Shown: positions 16,435 through 25,213, numbered from the stretch's first letter. The stretch: 30,660 bases of DNA from Oscillospiraceae bacterium (GCA_021771675.1 JAETOP010000039.1:1-30660); one strand, 5' to 3'. Notes: generated from the sequence alone by a model not told the origin. Numbers and translations: made by a program.

Positions 16435-16992
16435 TTATTTCTTTTCACATCGGGTAATCATCGCGTCCAAATCGCCGCGCTTCAATTCGCAAATCCGATG
16501 GAACCGCGATTGAATACCTTCCTGCATCCCTGTTTCCAGCCAGCCGACGACAAAGCCAAAACACATACATTTCAAATAATCAATCATCAGATTTCGGTCC
16601 GGCTCCGCCACGGTCCGTCCGGCCAGAATTCCATCTACATAAGTCGTAACTGCGTGCTCACATACCCGCCATTGGTACTGTTCATAGATATCCCGGTTGA
16701 TGGAGTGATAAATGTGCAGCACCGTTTTCCGGTTTTCCAATGCAAACCTTATGGCGGCATTGAGACAGTCCTCGACGGACTCAATAGAGGGATGTTCCTG
16801 AATCACCCGATCCGCATCCTCGTTAATAATCGTTTCTACCAATTGGGGAATATCCTGAAAATAATAATAAAAGGTGTTACGGTTGACACCACAGGCATCC
16901 ACGATATCCCGGACAGTGATTTGGCTTAGAGGCCTCTCATTCAGCAGCTTAATAAACGAATCCCGAATCGCTTTTTTTGCAAAACCGGCCAC
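16435..16992 (-). CDS. TetR/AcrR family regulator (first of two)
   Basis: A 185-residue one-component repressor. The N-terminal helix-turn-helix (about 18-48: SQITVRDIVDACGVNRNTFYYYFQD) is classical TetR; the C-terminal part is all-helical, with KCMCFGFVVGWLETGM near the end, like TetR proteins of the DhaS type. The start is GTG 16992, which lies 8 nt after GGGAGG. It follows the second tetR gene (17074-17661) on the same strand with an 80-nt gap and ends before repeat copy B. Its target and ligand cannot be read. It could act on the exporter genes together with its neighbour, or on the fatty-acid genes downstream. Confidence 0.88.
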   Translation of the reverse strand: MAGFAKKAIRDSFIKLLNERPLSQITVRDIVDACGVNRNTFYYYFQDIPQLVETIINEDADRVIQEHPSIESVEDCLNAAIRFALENRKTVLHIYHSINRDIYEQYQWRVCEHAVTTYVDGILAGRTVAEPDRNLMIDYLKCMCFGFVVGWLETGMQEGIQSRFHRICELKRGDLDAMITRCEKK

Positions 16993-17073
16993 GGTTCACG
17001 CCTCCCTCATTTGATTTCCGCTATATCAACATATGACTTGGAAATGCAGTGAGAACAATGCCAGCACTCTGAT

Positions 17074-17661
17074 TCATGCGTCTTTCAAGAGCCGGGAAGT
17101 CGCGCCATCCACCAGAAACTCCGCGGTGACAAGCAGTTCTTCCTTGGGAAGGTCCATGTTCTTTTGGAACCACTCACGAATCAGGCCAATGAGACCATAG
17201 GTGATGAATCTCAGTAAATAGGACAGCTGCTGGTCATCCATAGGCTGGAACCAGGCCCGAATGACCTCCGTGCCGTTACGGTGAATCAGCTGCTGCAAAT
17301 GCTCGGCAAACTGGCTAACCTCGTTGTTTTCAAACAGGATGGTGCAGACCTCCCGATGCTCCACCACAAAGTCCAGGATTGGCTCGAACACGGGGCGCAG
17401 GGTGCCGTCCGCCACCGTTTCCTGGATATGGGCGTCCACCAGCACCTGGGCCTCTGCCAGCAGGTCTTCCTCCATACTTTGCAGCAGTTGGGTAGTATCC
17501 GTGTAATGGAGGTAAAACGTGGTGCGGTTCATATCGGCGTTGTCCGTCACATCCCGGACGGAAATCTCTGAAAAATGTTTTTGCTCCATCAGCTCCAGCA
17601 GACTTTCCTTCAACAGTCTGCGGGTGCGTCTGGCACGGCGATCCTCGGGATTCTTCAGCAT
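17074..17661 (-). CDS. TetR/AcrR family regulator, divergent from the MMPL exporter operon
   Basis: A 195-residue TetR repressor with a basic start (DRRARRTRRLLKESLLELM), helix-turn-helix FSEISVRDVTDNADMNRTTFYLHYTD (about 30-55) and a helical ligand-binding domain with the LLRFITYGLIGLIREWF segment typical of this subgroup. It is similar in its N-terminal half to the adjacent TetR protein, suggesting an old duplication. Divergent placement against the coiled-coil/MMPL operon is the standard arrangement for a repressor that controls its own gene and an exporter. Its promoter (TTGACT-17-TATAAT, 17735-17763) overlaps a TTGATAAGTCAA palindrome. Confidence 0.9.
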   Translation of the reverse strand: MLKNPEDRRARRTRRLLKESLLELMEQKHFSEISVRDVTDNADMNRTTFYLHYTDTTQLLQSMEEDLLAEAQVLVDAHIQETVADGTLRPVFEPILDFVVEHREVCTILFENNEVSQFAEHLQQLIHRNGTEVIRAWFQPMDDQQLSYLLRFITYGLIGLIREWFQKNMDLPKEELLVTAEFLVDGATSRLLKDA

Positions 17662-17712
17662 GACAGAGTCCTTTCCTTCGGGAAAATTTAGGCATTTGCC
17701 CGGATTTGCCTA

Positions 17713-17763
17713 TTGCCCCAAGCTTCTTGCTTTCATTATAATCAACTCAATTTGATAAGTCAA
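17713..17763. promoter_or_regulatory. Divergent overlapping promoters and likely TetR operator
   Basis: Minus strand, toward tetR: TTGACT, 17 nt, TATAAT (17763 down to 17735), a near-consensus promoter. Plus strand, toward the exporter genes: TTGCCC (17713-17718), 18 nt, TATAAT (17737-17742). The two -10 boxes overlap. The palindrome TTGATAAGTCAA (17752-17763) covers the tetR -35 box and lies just downstream of the plus -10 box, so one bound repressor dimer could block both directions. Confidence 0.6.
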
Positions 17764-17809
17764 CAAAAATATGTTAAGCAACATCAGTCGATTAAATGGA
17801 GGAATTCGT

Positions 17810-20368
17810 ATGCGCCAACATACACATCTGATGGGAAAGCGTCTGCTGTCATCGGCACTGGCCATTCTGCTGGCGGCAGCCTGCATTGTTCCGGCTGCCG
17901 CCGCGGAGCCGATTGGCGACGGCGTGACGCCAACTTATGACGAAGCTTACTATGCCACGCTGGATTACTATGGAAATCTGCTGGACGGCAGCGTGGTGAA
18001 AAGCTATACCCTCAACGGCGCCACATCCCTGACGGACTACGGTACTTACGACGAAGTAGTAAATCTAACCGATGGCACGACACCTGCGGTGGCCGGCAAT
18101 GCCACCACCTTTTCGTTCAGTGGGAAAGATGCTCCGTCCCATTTCTATTTCGAAGGCAAGACGGCGGCACCCTTTGAGGCCTTGCCCTGGACGCTGTCGG
18201 TCTCCTACACCCTCAACGGCGTTGCCGCCCGGGCCGAGGACCTGGCCGGCAAGACCGGCGTGGTGGAGATCACCCTGGACGCCATCCCCAGCGAGGCTGC
18301 CAGTGAGTATGCTCGAAACAACTACACACTGGAAGCCATGGCCGTGTTCAACCAGGACAACATCCTGTCCCTGGAGGCCCCCGGCGCCCAGGTGCAGCTG
18401 ATTGGCAATCTGCGGGCTGTGCTGTTTATTGCCCTGCCGGGAGAAGAGCAGCACTTCGTCATCCGGGTGGGCTGTGAGGATTTTTCCTTTGATGGCTTGA
18501 CCATTCTGATGGTCCCCGCCACCCTGGGCCAGCTGGAGGAAATCGCCAAGCTGAGTCAGCGGAAAGATGACTTAGAGGAGGACTACAACAAGCTCTCCGG
18601 CAGTCTGGATACTTTGCTGAATTCCTTTGCAGACCTGGGCAGCAGCCTGCGGGACACCGCCGACGGCCTGGATCAGCTGAATCATGCCCGGGACACCATT
18701 TCCAACGGCAAAGACCAGATTTACGCCGACGGAGATAAGGTTCTGAATGATCTGGAATCACTTAATAACTCTCTGAATACCATTCCAGGCCATCTGGACG
18801 ATGCCGATGACTCCATCACCGAGGTCACGGACTCCCTGTCCGAGGTCACGGACACCGCCGTCAGCCTCCGGGAAAACCTGGACGATGTGGATGACTGCCT
18901 GAAGGATCTGCAGCGGGACATCAAAAACATCCGCTCCGGCAGCGGTGATATGCAGAGTCACCTGAACCAGTTGGGTGCCGATCTGAAAAAGCTGCAAACC
19001 AGTTTGCAGGAGCTGAAAGAAACACTTCAGCTTCTGGACATCCGCATCAACGGTGGACTGATTTCCGAACTGCCCAGCAATGTACAGGAAAAGATTAAAG
19101 TCCAGGGGCAGCAGTTGGATGCCGTGCTGACGCAAGTACAGGGATTGGAAACCGTTTGGGCCGGTGTGGCGAGGGACAGCGAAGGGCAGCCTACGGAAAC
19201 CATCGGATACCAGCAATACCAAGTTGCCGCCCTGATTGCCAGCGGAAAGGCATCGTCAGCCGCAGATGCCGTTGGCCTGCTTCAGCAGGTGCAGGCCGTT
19301 GATACAGGTATTGCTTCCGTCAAGGCTTCCAATCCAGCGTTGACCGACGAGCAGGCATTGGCATATCTGGTAACGCAAGGGCAACTGACCAATGAGCAGG
19401 CGGCCCAGTATGCCGCCGCCAAGCCGCAGCTAATTGTGATGGAGCAGGTCTATATTGCCGTCTGCGGCGGCACTGACCAGCCCATGACCAAGGCGGATTT
19501 CTTTACCGCCATGCTGATGCTCAGCGATATCAACGCCCTGCCTGCCGATCAGAAAACCCCGGAAAACATCGGCAAAATTCTGGCCAACGAAGCTGCTTAT
19601 GCCAAAACCGGCAAAATGCTCTCCGAGCTCAATGGAGACCACGACCTCTCAAGAGTCATCGGCCTGCTGGAAAATCTCAGCGATCTGCTGACCGACATGG
19701 GAAGCGGCGGCCTCACCGGCGATCTCAGCAGCCTGGTGGGCAAGACCGACACCACTCTGGGTCATCTGGATGACGCCGCCGATGTGGGCCGGGATATCCT
19801 GGATCGTGTGGATACTCTTCTCAGTGACATCAAAGAACTGGATGACACCATCAACGACCAGGTCCCCGGCCTCCGCGGCACTCTGCAGGATACGAAAACC
19901 CTCGTTACCGACATGGTGACCACCATCGATGACACCCACGGTTTCCTGACCTCCTTCCGCTCCCTGGCCAAGACCTCCGGCACCCAGCTGGATGAGGGAA
20001 CGAAAAAGAGTCTGGAAAACCTGGCGGCAACCCTGCGGAAAACTGCACGCAGTACAGACGCCGTTGGCGATGTGAAGACGGCCAAGGACGCCATCAATGG
20101 GATTATTGAAGATACATGGAACGAGTATACCGGTGATATCAACAATTTGCTGCTAATGGACGCGACCGCTGAGGCAGTGTCCCTGACCTCGGATGAGAAC
20201 GCTGCCCCTACCAGTATTCAGGTCCTGATCCGCACCCAAGAAATTAAGAAATCTGACGCTCCCGCCGAGAGCGCTGATCAAATCCAAGCGGCGCCCTCCA
20301 CTTTCTGGGGGCGGGTAGGACAGATGTTCCGAGATTTCTGGAACGCTTTGGCCGGTATCTTCCGGTAA
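17810..20368 (+). CDS. Secreted coiled-coil partner protein of an MMPL exporter
   Basis: An 852-residue exported protein of unknown biochemistry. It starts with a clear signal peptide (HLMGKRLLSSALAILLAAACIVPAAAA, read as a basic start, hydrophobic core and AAA-AE cleavage site). About 210 residues of beta-rich extracellular sequence follow. The middle and C-terminal parts are long heptad-like helices rich in leucine and acid residues (e.g. about 255-430 and 640-770), separated by an insert with YQQYQVAALIASGKASSAADA. The last 20 residues (WGRVGQMFRDFWNALAGIF) form an amphipathic or membrane-binding helix. ATG 17810 lies 7 nt after GGAGG; the in-frame start at 17771 has none. The MMPL gene begins 20 nt after its stop. 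The architecture recalls YhgE/Pip-like or adaptor proteins that work with RND pumps. Confidence 0.7.
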   Translation: MRQHTHLMGKRLLSSALAILLAAACIVPAAAAEPIGDGVTPTYDEAYYATLDYYGNLLDGSVVKSYTLNGATSLTDYGTYDEVVNLTDGTTPAVAGNATTFSFSGKDAPSHFYFEGKTAAPFEALPWTLSVSYTLNGVAARAEDLAGKTGVVEITLDAIPSEAASEYARNNYTLEAMAVFNQDNILSLEAPGAQVQLIGNLRAVLFIALPGEEQHFVIRVGCEDFSFDGLTILMVPATLGQLEEIAKLSQRKDDLEEDYNKLSGSLDTLLNSFADLGSSLRDTADGLDQLNHARDTISNGKDQIYADGDKVLNDLESLNNSLNTIPGHLDDADDSITEVTDSLSEVTDTAVSLRENLDDVDDCLKDLQRDIKNIRSGSGDMQSHLNQLGADLKKLQTSLQELKETLQLLDIRINGGLISELPSNVQEKIKVQGQQLDAVLTQVQGLETVWAGVARDSEGQPTETIGYQQYQVAALIASGKASSAADAVGLLQQVQAVDTGIASVKASNPALTDEQALAYLVTQGQLTNEQAAQYAAAKPQLIVMEQVYIAVCGGTDQPMTKADFFTAMLMLSDINALPADQKTPENIGKILANEAAYAKTGKMLSELNGDHDLSRVIGLLENLSDLLTDMGSGGLTGDLSSLVGKTDTTLGHLDDAADVGRDILDRVDTLLSDIKELDDTINDQVPGLRGTLQDTKTLVTDMVTTIDDTHGFLTSFRSLAKTSGTQLDEGTKKSLENLAATLRKTARSTDAVGDVKTAKDAINGIIEDTWNEYTGDINNLLLMDATAEAVSLTSDENAAPTSIQVLIRTQEIKKSDAPAESADQIQAAPSTFWGRVGQMFRDFWNALAGIFR

Positions 20369-20388
20369 ACAGTTAAGAGGTGTGTTCC

Positions 20389-22491
20389 ATGATAAAAAAA
20401 ATTGCCCACGCTCTGACCCGTAAGCCAAAGCTAGTGGCATTGATTGCTGTCTTGCTGTTGATTCCCTCTGCGCTGGGCTATATCGGCACCAGGGTAAACT
20501 ATGATATTTTGTCTTATCTGCCGGAAGATCTGGATTCTGTTCAGGGTGAGCGTCTTTTGGAGGAACCCTTCCACATGGCGGCCACCAGTATGCTCATCGT
20601 GGAGGGCATGCCCGCCGCCTATACCAACGACCTCATCAACGAGATCAAGGAGGTTCCCGGCGTCTCCAGCGCCATCTGGCTCAGCAACGCCGTTGGCATC
20701 CAGATTCCCACGGATTTCATCCCCGCTGCCCTGCGGGATATGTTCTTCGCCGGTGATTCCACCATGATGATCATCCAGTATGAGAAGTCCGGTGCGGCGG
20801 AGGAGACCATGCAGGCGATTGATGACGTGCGGTCGCTGTGCAATGAAAAATGCTTCCTGGCCGGTTTCTCCGTGGTCATCAAAGACACCAAGGATCTGGT
20901 GGATCAGGAGCTGCCTATCTACGTGGGCCTGGCCGTACTGCTGTCCCTCGTCGCCATGTCTCTGACCATGGAATCCATGGTACTGCCCTTTGTGTTCCTG
21001 CTCAGCATCGGCATGGCCATCGTCTACAACTTCGGTACCAACATCTTCCTGGGGGAGATCTCCTACATCACGCAGGCCATCGCGGCGGTTTTACAGTTGG
21101 GCGTCACCATGGACTACTCCATCTTCCTTTACCACCGCTACCGGGAGGAACGGCTGCTTCATGAGGATCCCCGGGACGCCATGGCGGAGGCCATTGTGGC
21201 TGCCTTTACTTCCTTGTCCGGCTCCAGCCTGACCACCATCGCCGGTTTCCTGGCGCTGTGCTTCATGCAGCTGACCCTGGGCCGGGACATCGGCCTGGTC
21301 ATGGCCAAGGGCGTGGTGCTGGGCGTGGCCACAGTGGTACTGGTGCTGCCCGCACTGCTGCTGATTTTTGACGAAAAAATTGAAAAGCACAAGCACCGGA
21401 CGCTGATCCCCAATTTTGAAAAGATGAATCGCTTTATCATCCGCCACCGGCGGGTGTTTGTGGCCGTCTTTCTGCTGCTGTTCCTGCCGGCGGTATACGC
21501 CCAAAGCCACACCGCCGTATACTACAAGCTGGATGAGGCGCTGCCTCAGGACATGGACTCCATCGTCGCCAACAACAAGCTGAAAAATGACTACGACATG
21601 GCGGCTTCCCACTTTGTGCTGCTGCGGGACGATCTCCCCTCCACGGAGATGAATCAACTGGAGACCTCCGTAAAGGATGTGGAAGGCATTACCTCTGTCC
21701 TCTCTTATCACGCCATGCTGGGCAGCGGCATTCCTGATTTTTTCATTCCTGAGGCCCTGCGTGATATGCTGAAACAAGGCGGCTGGCAGATGATGATGGT
21801 CAACTCCGAATATCCGGCTGCCTCTGACCAGGTATCCGTCCAGTTGGAAGAACTGGAGCGCATCATAAAGAGCTATGACCCCGAAGCGCTCATCACCGGT
21901 GAGGCGGTACTGACCGACGATCTGATCGACACCTCCGCTGTGGATTTCAAGGTGACCAACTACATCTCTCTTGCCGCCATCTTCCTGATCATTATGGTGG
22001 TGTTCCGGTCCCTCTCCATGCCCCTCGTGCTGGTAGCGACCATTGAACTGGCCATTTTCATTAACCAGGGCATTCCTTACTTTACCGGCACGGTCATCCC
22101 CTTCGTGTCCCCCACCATCATCGGCTGCGTCCAGCTGGGCGCCACGGTGGATTACGCGATTCTGATGGCTACCCGCTTCCGGGAGGAGCTGCGGGCTGGA
22201 AAGAGCCGGGAGGATTCTATCCGCATCGCGGCCACCTCCTCGGACGCCTCCATCATCACCAGTTCTCTGGTGCTGTTCTGCGCCACTTTGGGTGTAGGGA
22301 CGATCTCCGAGATTGAGATCATCAGTTCCATCTGCATGATGCTGGCCCGCGGCGCCCTGATCTCAGCTGTCATCAGCATGTTTATCATGCCCCCAGTGCT
22401 GTGCGTCTGCGAGCCCATCTTCAACAAGACCAGCCTCCACTGGCGTCTTCCAGTCAAACAGGTAAAGGAGCCTGTAGTGTCTGGGAAATAA
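20389..22491 (+). CDS. MMPL/RND-family exporter
   Basis: A 700-residue proton-driven transporter of the MMPL (YdfJ-like) branch of the RND superfamily. It is an internal duplication: each half has one N-terminal helix, an extracellular domain (about 35-175 and 380-525) and five more membrane helices. The conserved intramembrane Asp-Tyr pairs are visible in VTMDYSIFLYHRYREER and ATVDYAILMATRFREEL. ATG 20389 lies 8 nt after GAGG; GTG 20380 is a poorer choice. It is the second gene of the operon controlled by the divergent TetR gene and likely exports lipophilic compounds, in many relatives lipids or drugs. Substrate unknown. Confidence 0.9.
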   Translation: MIKKIAHALTRKPKLVALIAVLLLIPSALGYIGTRVNYDILSYLPEDLDSVQGERLLEEPFHMAATSMLIVEGMPAAYTNDLINEIKEVPGVSSAIWLSNAVGIQIPTDFIPAALRDMFFAGDSTMMIIQYEKSGAAEETMQAIDDVRSLCNEKCFLAGFSVVIKDTKDLVDQELPIYVGLAVLLSLVAMSLTMESMVLPFVFLLSIGMAIVYNFGTNIFLGEISYITQAIAAVLQLGVTMDYSIFLYHRYREERLLHEDPRDAMAEAIVAAFTSLSGSSLTTIAGFLALCFMQLTLGRDIGLVMAKGVVLGVATVVLVLPALLLIFDEKIEKHKHRTLIPNFEKMNRFIIRHRRVFVAVFLLLFLPAVYAQSHTAVYYKLDEALPQDMDSIVANNKLKNDYDMAASHFVLLRDDLPSTEMNQLETSVKDVEGITSVLSYHAMLGSGIPDFFIPEALRDMLKQGGWQMMMVNSEYPAASDQVSVQLEELERIIKSYDPEALITGEAVLTDDLIDTSAVDFKVTNYISLAAIFLIIMVVFRSLSMPLVLVATIELAIFINQGIPYFTGTVIPFVSPTIIGCVQLGATVDYAILMATRFREELRAGKSREDSIRIAATSSDASIITSSLVLFCATLGVGTISEIEIISSICMMLARGALISAVISMFIMPPVLCVCEPIFNKTSLHWRLPVKQVKEPVVSGK

Positions 22492-22576
22492 CGGTTTATT
22501 CTTTCCGACTCGGCGGTTACTTGCGCTATATCAACGAGAAATCTCGCGGAGAAATTTATTTAAAACGGTGATGTTT

Positions 22577-23170
22577 ATGGGACACAGGGTCATCTGTATC
22601 GGCAGGCAATTTGGCAGCGGCGGACATGAAATTGCGGTCCGGACAGCGGAGCGGCTGGGGATTAAGGTCTATGAACGGGAACTTCTCCACCTGGCCTGCA
22701 AATATGGGGAGCTTTCCGCTAATCTCATGGGAAGTTCCGACGAAATGGCCACTAATCCGTTCCTGTATCAGGGCGTTTATGAGGGAAATTACCATGTGAT
22801 TCGGGGGCTACCTACTTCCGAGGTCCTGTTTGCCCTGCAAAGCCATGAGATCAAGCGCATTGCCAAAGAGGAAGACTGCATTTTTGTAGGCCGGTGTGCC
22901 GACTTTGTCCTACGGGATACGGATGCCCAACTGCTGAAAGTCTTTGTCTCCGCGCCAGAGGAACAGCGAATTCGCCGGAAAATGGAGCAGGAGGGGCTAA
23001 ACCTGTCCAATGCAAAGCGCTTAGTCGCAAAAATGGATAAGCAGAGGCGCAAATACTATGAAGGTTATACCGGTCAGTTGTGGGGGGACCCGCAAAATCA
23101 CGACTTGAATATTGACACAAGTGTGATACCCATCCACCATGCGGTGGAGCTGATTGTTTCACGGTTTTGA
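22577..23170 (+). CDS. Cytidylate kinase-like family protein
   Basis: A P-loop kinase of about 197 residues in the cytidylate_kin2 family, found widely in Clostridia next to unrelated genes. The chain opens with VICIGRQFGSGGHEIA, the altered Walker A loop of this family, and contains IFVGRCADFVL and VFVSAPEEQRIRRKM, corresponding to the NMP-binding and lid parts. The role in CMP/dCMP phosphorylation is assumed from the family; the true substrate of these Cmk2 proteins is not settled. I chose ATG 22577, preceded by GGTGAT, which can pair with 16S rRNA; ATG 22571 and GTG 22568 are alternatives. It lies 85 nt after the exporter gene and is followed by a terminator. Confidence 0.8.
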   Translation: MGHRVICIGRQFGSGGHEIAVRTAERLGIKVYERELLHLACKYGELSANLMGSSDEMATNPFLYQGVYEGNYHVIRGLPTSEVLFALQSHEIKRIAKEEDCIFVGRCADFVLRDTDAQLLKVFVSAPEEQRIRRKMEQEGLNLSNAKRLVAKMDKQRRKYYEGYTGQLWGDPQNHDLNIDTSVIPIHHAVELIVSRF

Positions 23171-23250
23171 AGCCGAAAGCAATGCAGATGAATAAAATCA
23201 CTGCAATTTGAAAAGTTACATATTATCCAGGTTTATTTGCTAATTACATT

Positions 23251-23289
23251 TGCCCTTGTTGCACAATCCCTGCCTGTGCAACAAGGGCA
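23251..23289 (+). terminator. Terminator after the cytidylate-kinase-like gene
   Basis: A perfect 15-bp stem, TGCCCTTGTTGCACA with TGTGCAACAAGGGCA, around a 9-nt loop, followed by GTCTTAA. It lies 80 nt after the stop codon. Confidence 0.65.
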
Positions 23290-23565
23290 GTCTTAACCGC
23301 TTTTAGCGCTACATCATAAATTGGAAATTACGTCAGCCAATCACCTTCATCATAAAGGGAAAAGCGAAGACTATAACACCCTCGCTTCCTTAAATTCATC
23401 AATAGTGAGTGTCTCAACCGCTTTACAATTTTTATGCGTTCTTTTTACCACAAAACAAGCCGCAGCACATGGAAAGCCCCGGTCTAAAGGGTGCAAAAGA
23501 AAAAGCATAAATGAGCAGAAAGTGTCAAAAAAGCTGCAAATCATCAGAAAAAGTTTCAAGAATCC

Positions 23566-23614
23566 GCTCATAACACAGAAGTCGCAGGTTCAAGTCGTCC
23601 TGTCTCCGCAACCA
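23566..23614 (+). pseudogene. 3' half of an initiator-type tRNA-Met (attachment-site scar)
   Basis: From the anticodon loop CTCATAA (CAT at 23569-23571) onward the DNA reads like tRNA-Met: variable region AGAAGTC, T arm GCAGGTTCAAGTC..CCTGT, acceptor strand CTCCGCA, discriminator A and encoded CCA ending at 23614. The 5' half, including a pairing anticodon stem, is absent, and the T loop carries an extra three bases (GTC repeated). A 3' half beginning at the anticodon loop is the usual mark left when an integrative element uses a tRNA gene as attachment site. The strand 3' ACCA ending of CTCCGCAACCA fits the unpaired first position of initiator tRNAs, but without the 5' half this is not certain. 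Confidence 0.65.
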
Positions 23615-23616
23615 TA

Positions 23617-23647
23617 CCCCCCTGGAATCCCAATGATTCCAGGGGGG
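23617..23647 (+). terminator. tRNA-locus terminator-like hairpin
   Basis: A 13-bp perfect stem, CCCCCCTGGAATC with GATTCCAGGGGGG, and a five-base loop start 2 nt after the CCA of the tRNA fragment. The T run is poor (TTATG). Its place right after the tRNA 3' end suggests that the original tRNA terminator survived with the fragment. Between here and the methyltransferase stop at 23790 I see no gene. Confidence 0.6.
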
Positions 23648-23789
23648 TTATGCAAAAATCTGCATACAGGGCTTCTCAGGGCGTTCAATGGAGAATCCCC
23701 TGCACGGTCCGCGCCCGCAGGGCGGTATCCATGATGCGGCTCCCCCGCCTCCCGCCGGGGCCAGCGCATCAGGACCTCTCAGCAGTATA

Positions 23790-24383
23790 TCACCGCATGC
23801 CAGTGCGTTCGCCTGACACAAGATAGCGCGCCTCATCCGACACCAGGATGTCAACCCGGAACCATGGTGCAAAAAGCTCCGCCAGTTCCTCCGGCTTGAG
23901 CATCTCCCGGGAGACATGCTCCGCCCGCCCGGCGTGGTGCCTGCGGAGAGCCTCCAGTCCCATGCTGTGGGCCACCGTCAACCGCCCTCCGGGCTTTACC
24001 CACTGGGCCAGACGCTCTACCAGCCGTTCCGGCTCTTCAAAATGTGGAAAGGCATTGTAAATCACGCAGCAGTCGCACTGCATCCGGACCGGAATGGTCT
24101 CCACGTCTCCGCAAATCACCTCGATCCTCGGGTCATGGAGTTTGGAGGCGGCGATTTTGACCATCTCAGCGGAGATGTCCACGCCGATGACTTGCGCCAC
24201 GTTTCGGTTGAGGTAATAGGGAAACAGGACACCGGTGCCGCAGGCCACATCCAGCACCACGTCATGCTCCCTGACCCCGGCTGCATCCAGAATACCGTTG
24301 ATCTTGCCGTCATCCGTCACCATGCGGGCGTCCCACTGGGGCGCACAGCGGTCAAAATAGGCGATGATCTCTTTTTTGTTCAT
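23790..24383 (-). CDS. Class I SAM-dependent methyltransferase
   Basis: A 197-residue Rossmann-fold methyltransferase. Motif I VVLDVACGTGVLF (about 42-54) binds SAM, IGVDISAEMVKIA follows as the acidic second strand, and VIYNAFPHFEEPERLVERL and WVKPGGRLTVAHS are the usual post-motif segments of UbiE/Methyltransf_11 proteins. The substrate is not predictable. The start follows GAGGTG with a 5-nt gap. It lies 9 nt behind the FadR-type gene and must be cotranscribed with it, which makes it a likely member of the same functional unit as the divergent hypB operon. Confidence 0.88.
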   Translation of the reverse strand: MNKKEIIAYFDRCAPQWDARMVTDDGKINGILDAAGVREHDVVLDVACGTGVLFPYYLNRNVAQVIGVDISAEMVKIAASKLHDPRIEVICGDVETIPVRMQCDCCVIYNAFPHFEEPERLVERLAQWVKPGGRLTVAHSMGLEALRRHHAGRAEHVSREMLKPEELAELFAPWFRVDILVSDEARYLVSGERTGMR

Positions 24384-24392
24384 GGCCCCACC

Positions 24393-25097
24393 TCAATAAT
24401 AGATTTGGCGGCTGCCGGAGATGGCCTCCTGGGTACAGTAATCAATCCAGGAAACAGCTCCCAAAATGTCCCGGTTCCGGATATGGTCGCACAAGCGGAG
24501 GCTGGTCTCATAGAGCATGGGGATGCCGTGGAGGGCGCAGAACCGCTCCCACAACACCAGCACCGAGGAATAGAAGGACCGGAAAATCAGGGGCAGCAGG
24601 GTATTTCCGGACAGCATAGCCAGCTCGTGCTGGAAGGCGAAGGCCGCCTCCGCCGCCTGATGATTGTCGCTGGCCAGGCGGATGGCCTCCGCCTTTTCCG
24701 CCAGAAGATCGATGTCCTCCTCCGTCACATGGGGGATGATGCCGGCTACCGCCAGCTTGTCCAGAGCGTCCCGGACCTCCAGAATGGAGCGGATTTCTTC
24801 GTTCCGCAGATGGCCCCGGTTATAGGTCATGATGGATTTCAGTGTCTCCAGAGTCCCCGCCCGGCGGTAGTCCGTCACGAAGGTCCCCACCCGGGGGCGT
24901 ATCTCCAGAAAGCCCCGGCGCTCCAGTTCTACGATACCGCTGTTGACCACTGCCCGGCTGACGCCCATGGACTGGGCCAGCTGTCGCTCCGGCGGGAGCT
25001 GCTGCCCTACCGGCAGCTCACCGGATAGGATCATGGCCTCGATGTGACTGATGAACAGGTCCTTCAGCGAGGGGGACACCAGCTTTTCAAATTCCAT
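24393..25097 (-). CDS. GntR family regulator, FadR/FCD subgroup
   Basis: A 234-residue regulator with an N-terminal winged helix (about 10-78; QLPPERQLAQSMGVSRAVVNSGIVELERRG is the recognition part) and a C-terminal all-helical FCD-type ligand domain (about 90-230), which in relatives binds small carboxylates with the help of a metal ion. The start follows GGAGG with an 8-nt gap. A TTGAAA-17-TAAAAT promoter (25155-25183) and a TGTGGT-ATG-ACCACA palindrome lie upstream. It is divergent from hypB and cotranscribed with a methyltransferase, so it is the obvious candidate to control both sides. The ligand is unknown; a short organic acid would be typical. Confidence 0.88.
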   Translation of the reverse strand: MEFEKLVSPSLKDLFISHIEAMILSGELPVGQQLPPERQLAQSMGVSRAVVNSGIVELERRGFLEIRPRVGTFVTDYRRAGTLETLKSIMTYNRGHLRNEEIRSILEVRDALDKLAVAGIIPHVTEEDIDLLAEKAEAIRLASDNHQAAEAAFAFQHELAMLSGNTLLPLIFRSFYSSVLVLWERFCALHGIPMLYETSLRLCDHIRNRDILGAVSWIDYCTQEAISGSRQIYY

Positions 25098-25117
25098 ATC
25101 CGCTTCCTCCTTCTGGA

Positions 25118-25139
25118 TGTGGTATGACCACAGACCACA
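25118..25139. promoter_or_regulatory. Probable GntR/FadR operator
   Basis: TGTGGTATGACCACA (25118-25132) is a perfect palindrome with a 3-bp centre, of the TGGTNNNACCA type bound by FadR-like regulators. A further half-site ACCACA follows at 25134-25139 with 7-bp spacing. The site lies just downstream of the regulator's own promoter, so binding should block its transcription. Confidence 0.65.
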
Positions 25140-25154
25140 TGCGATTTGTTTCCT

Positions 25155-25183
25155 ATTTTAGATGATATTTTTGCTTTTTTCAA
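25155..25183 (-). promoter_or_regulatory. Promoter of the FadR-type gene
   Basis: On the minus strand TTGAAA (25183-25178) is followed after 17 nt by TAAAAT (25160-25155), close to the housekeeping consensus. Confidence 0.6.
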
Positions 25184-25213
25184 CCATTTTTCACAATTAT
25201 TTCTGAATTCTGA

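Noticed and set aside
17021..22537. Shared 12-mer CGCTATATCAAC upstream of the first tetR gene (about 17020) and after the MMPL gene (about 22526)
   Set aside because: It is tempting as a common TetR site, but 12-base matches are expected by chance many times in 30 kb and neither copy is palindromic.
23321..23734. Open frames on both strands in the gap around the tRNA fragment (137 codons plus, 66 codons minus)
   Set aside because: The plus frame reads through the tRNA fragment and the terminator hairpin. The minus frame (ending FKEARVL) has a somewhat protein-like end and might be a decayed gene, but it has no ribosome site and I recognise no family.
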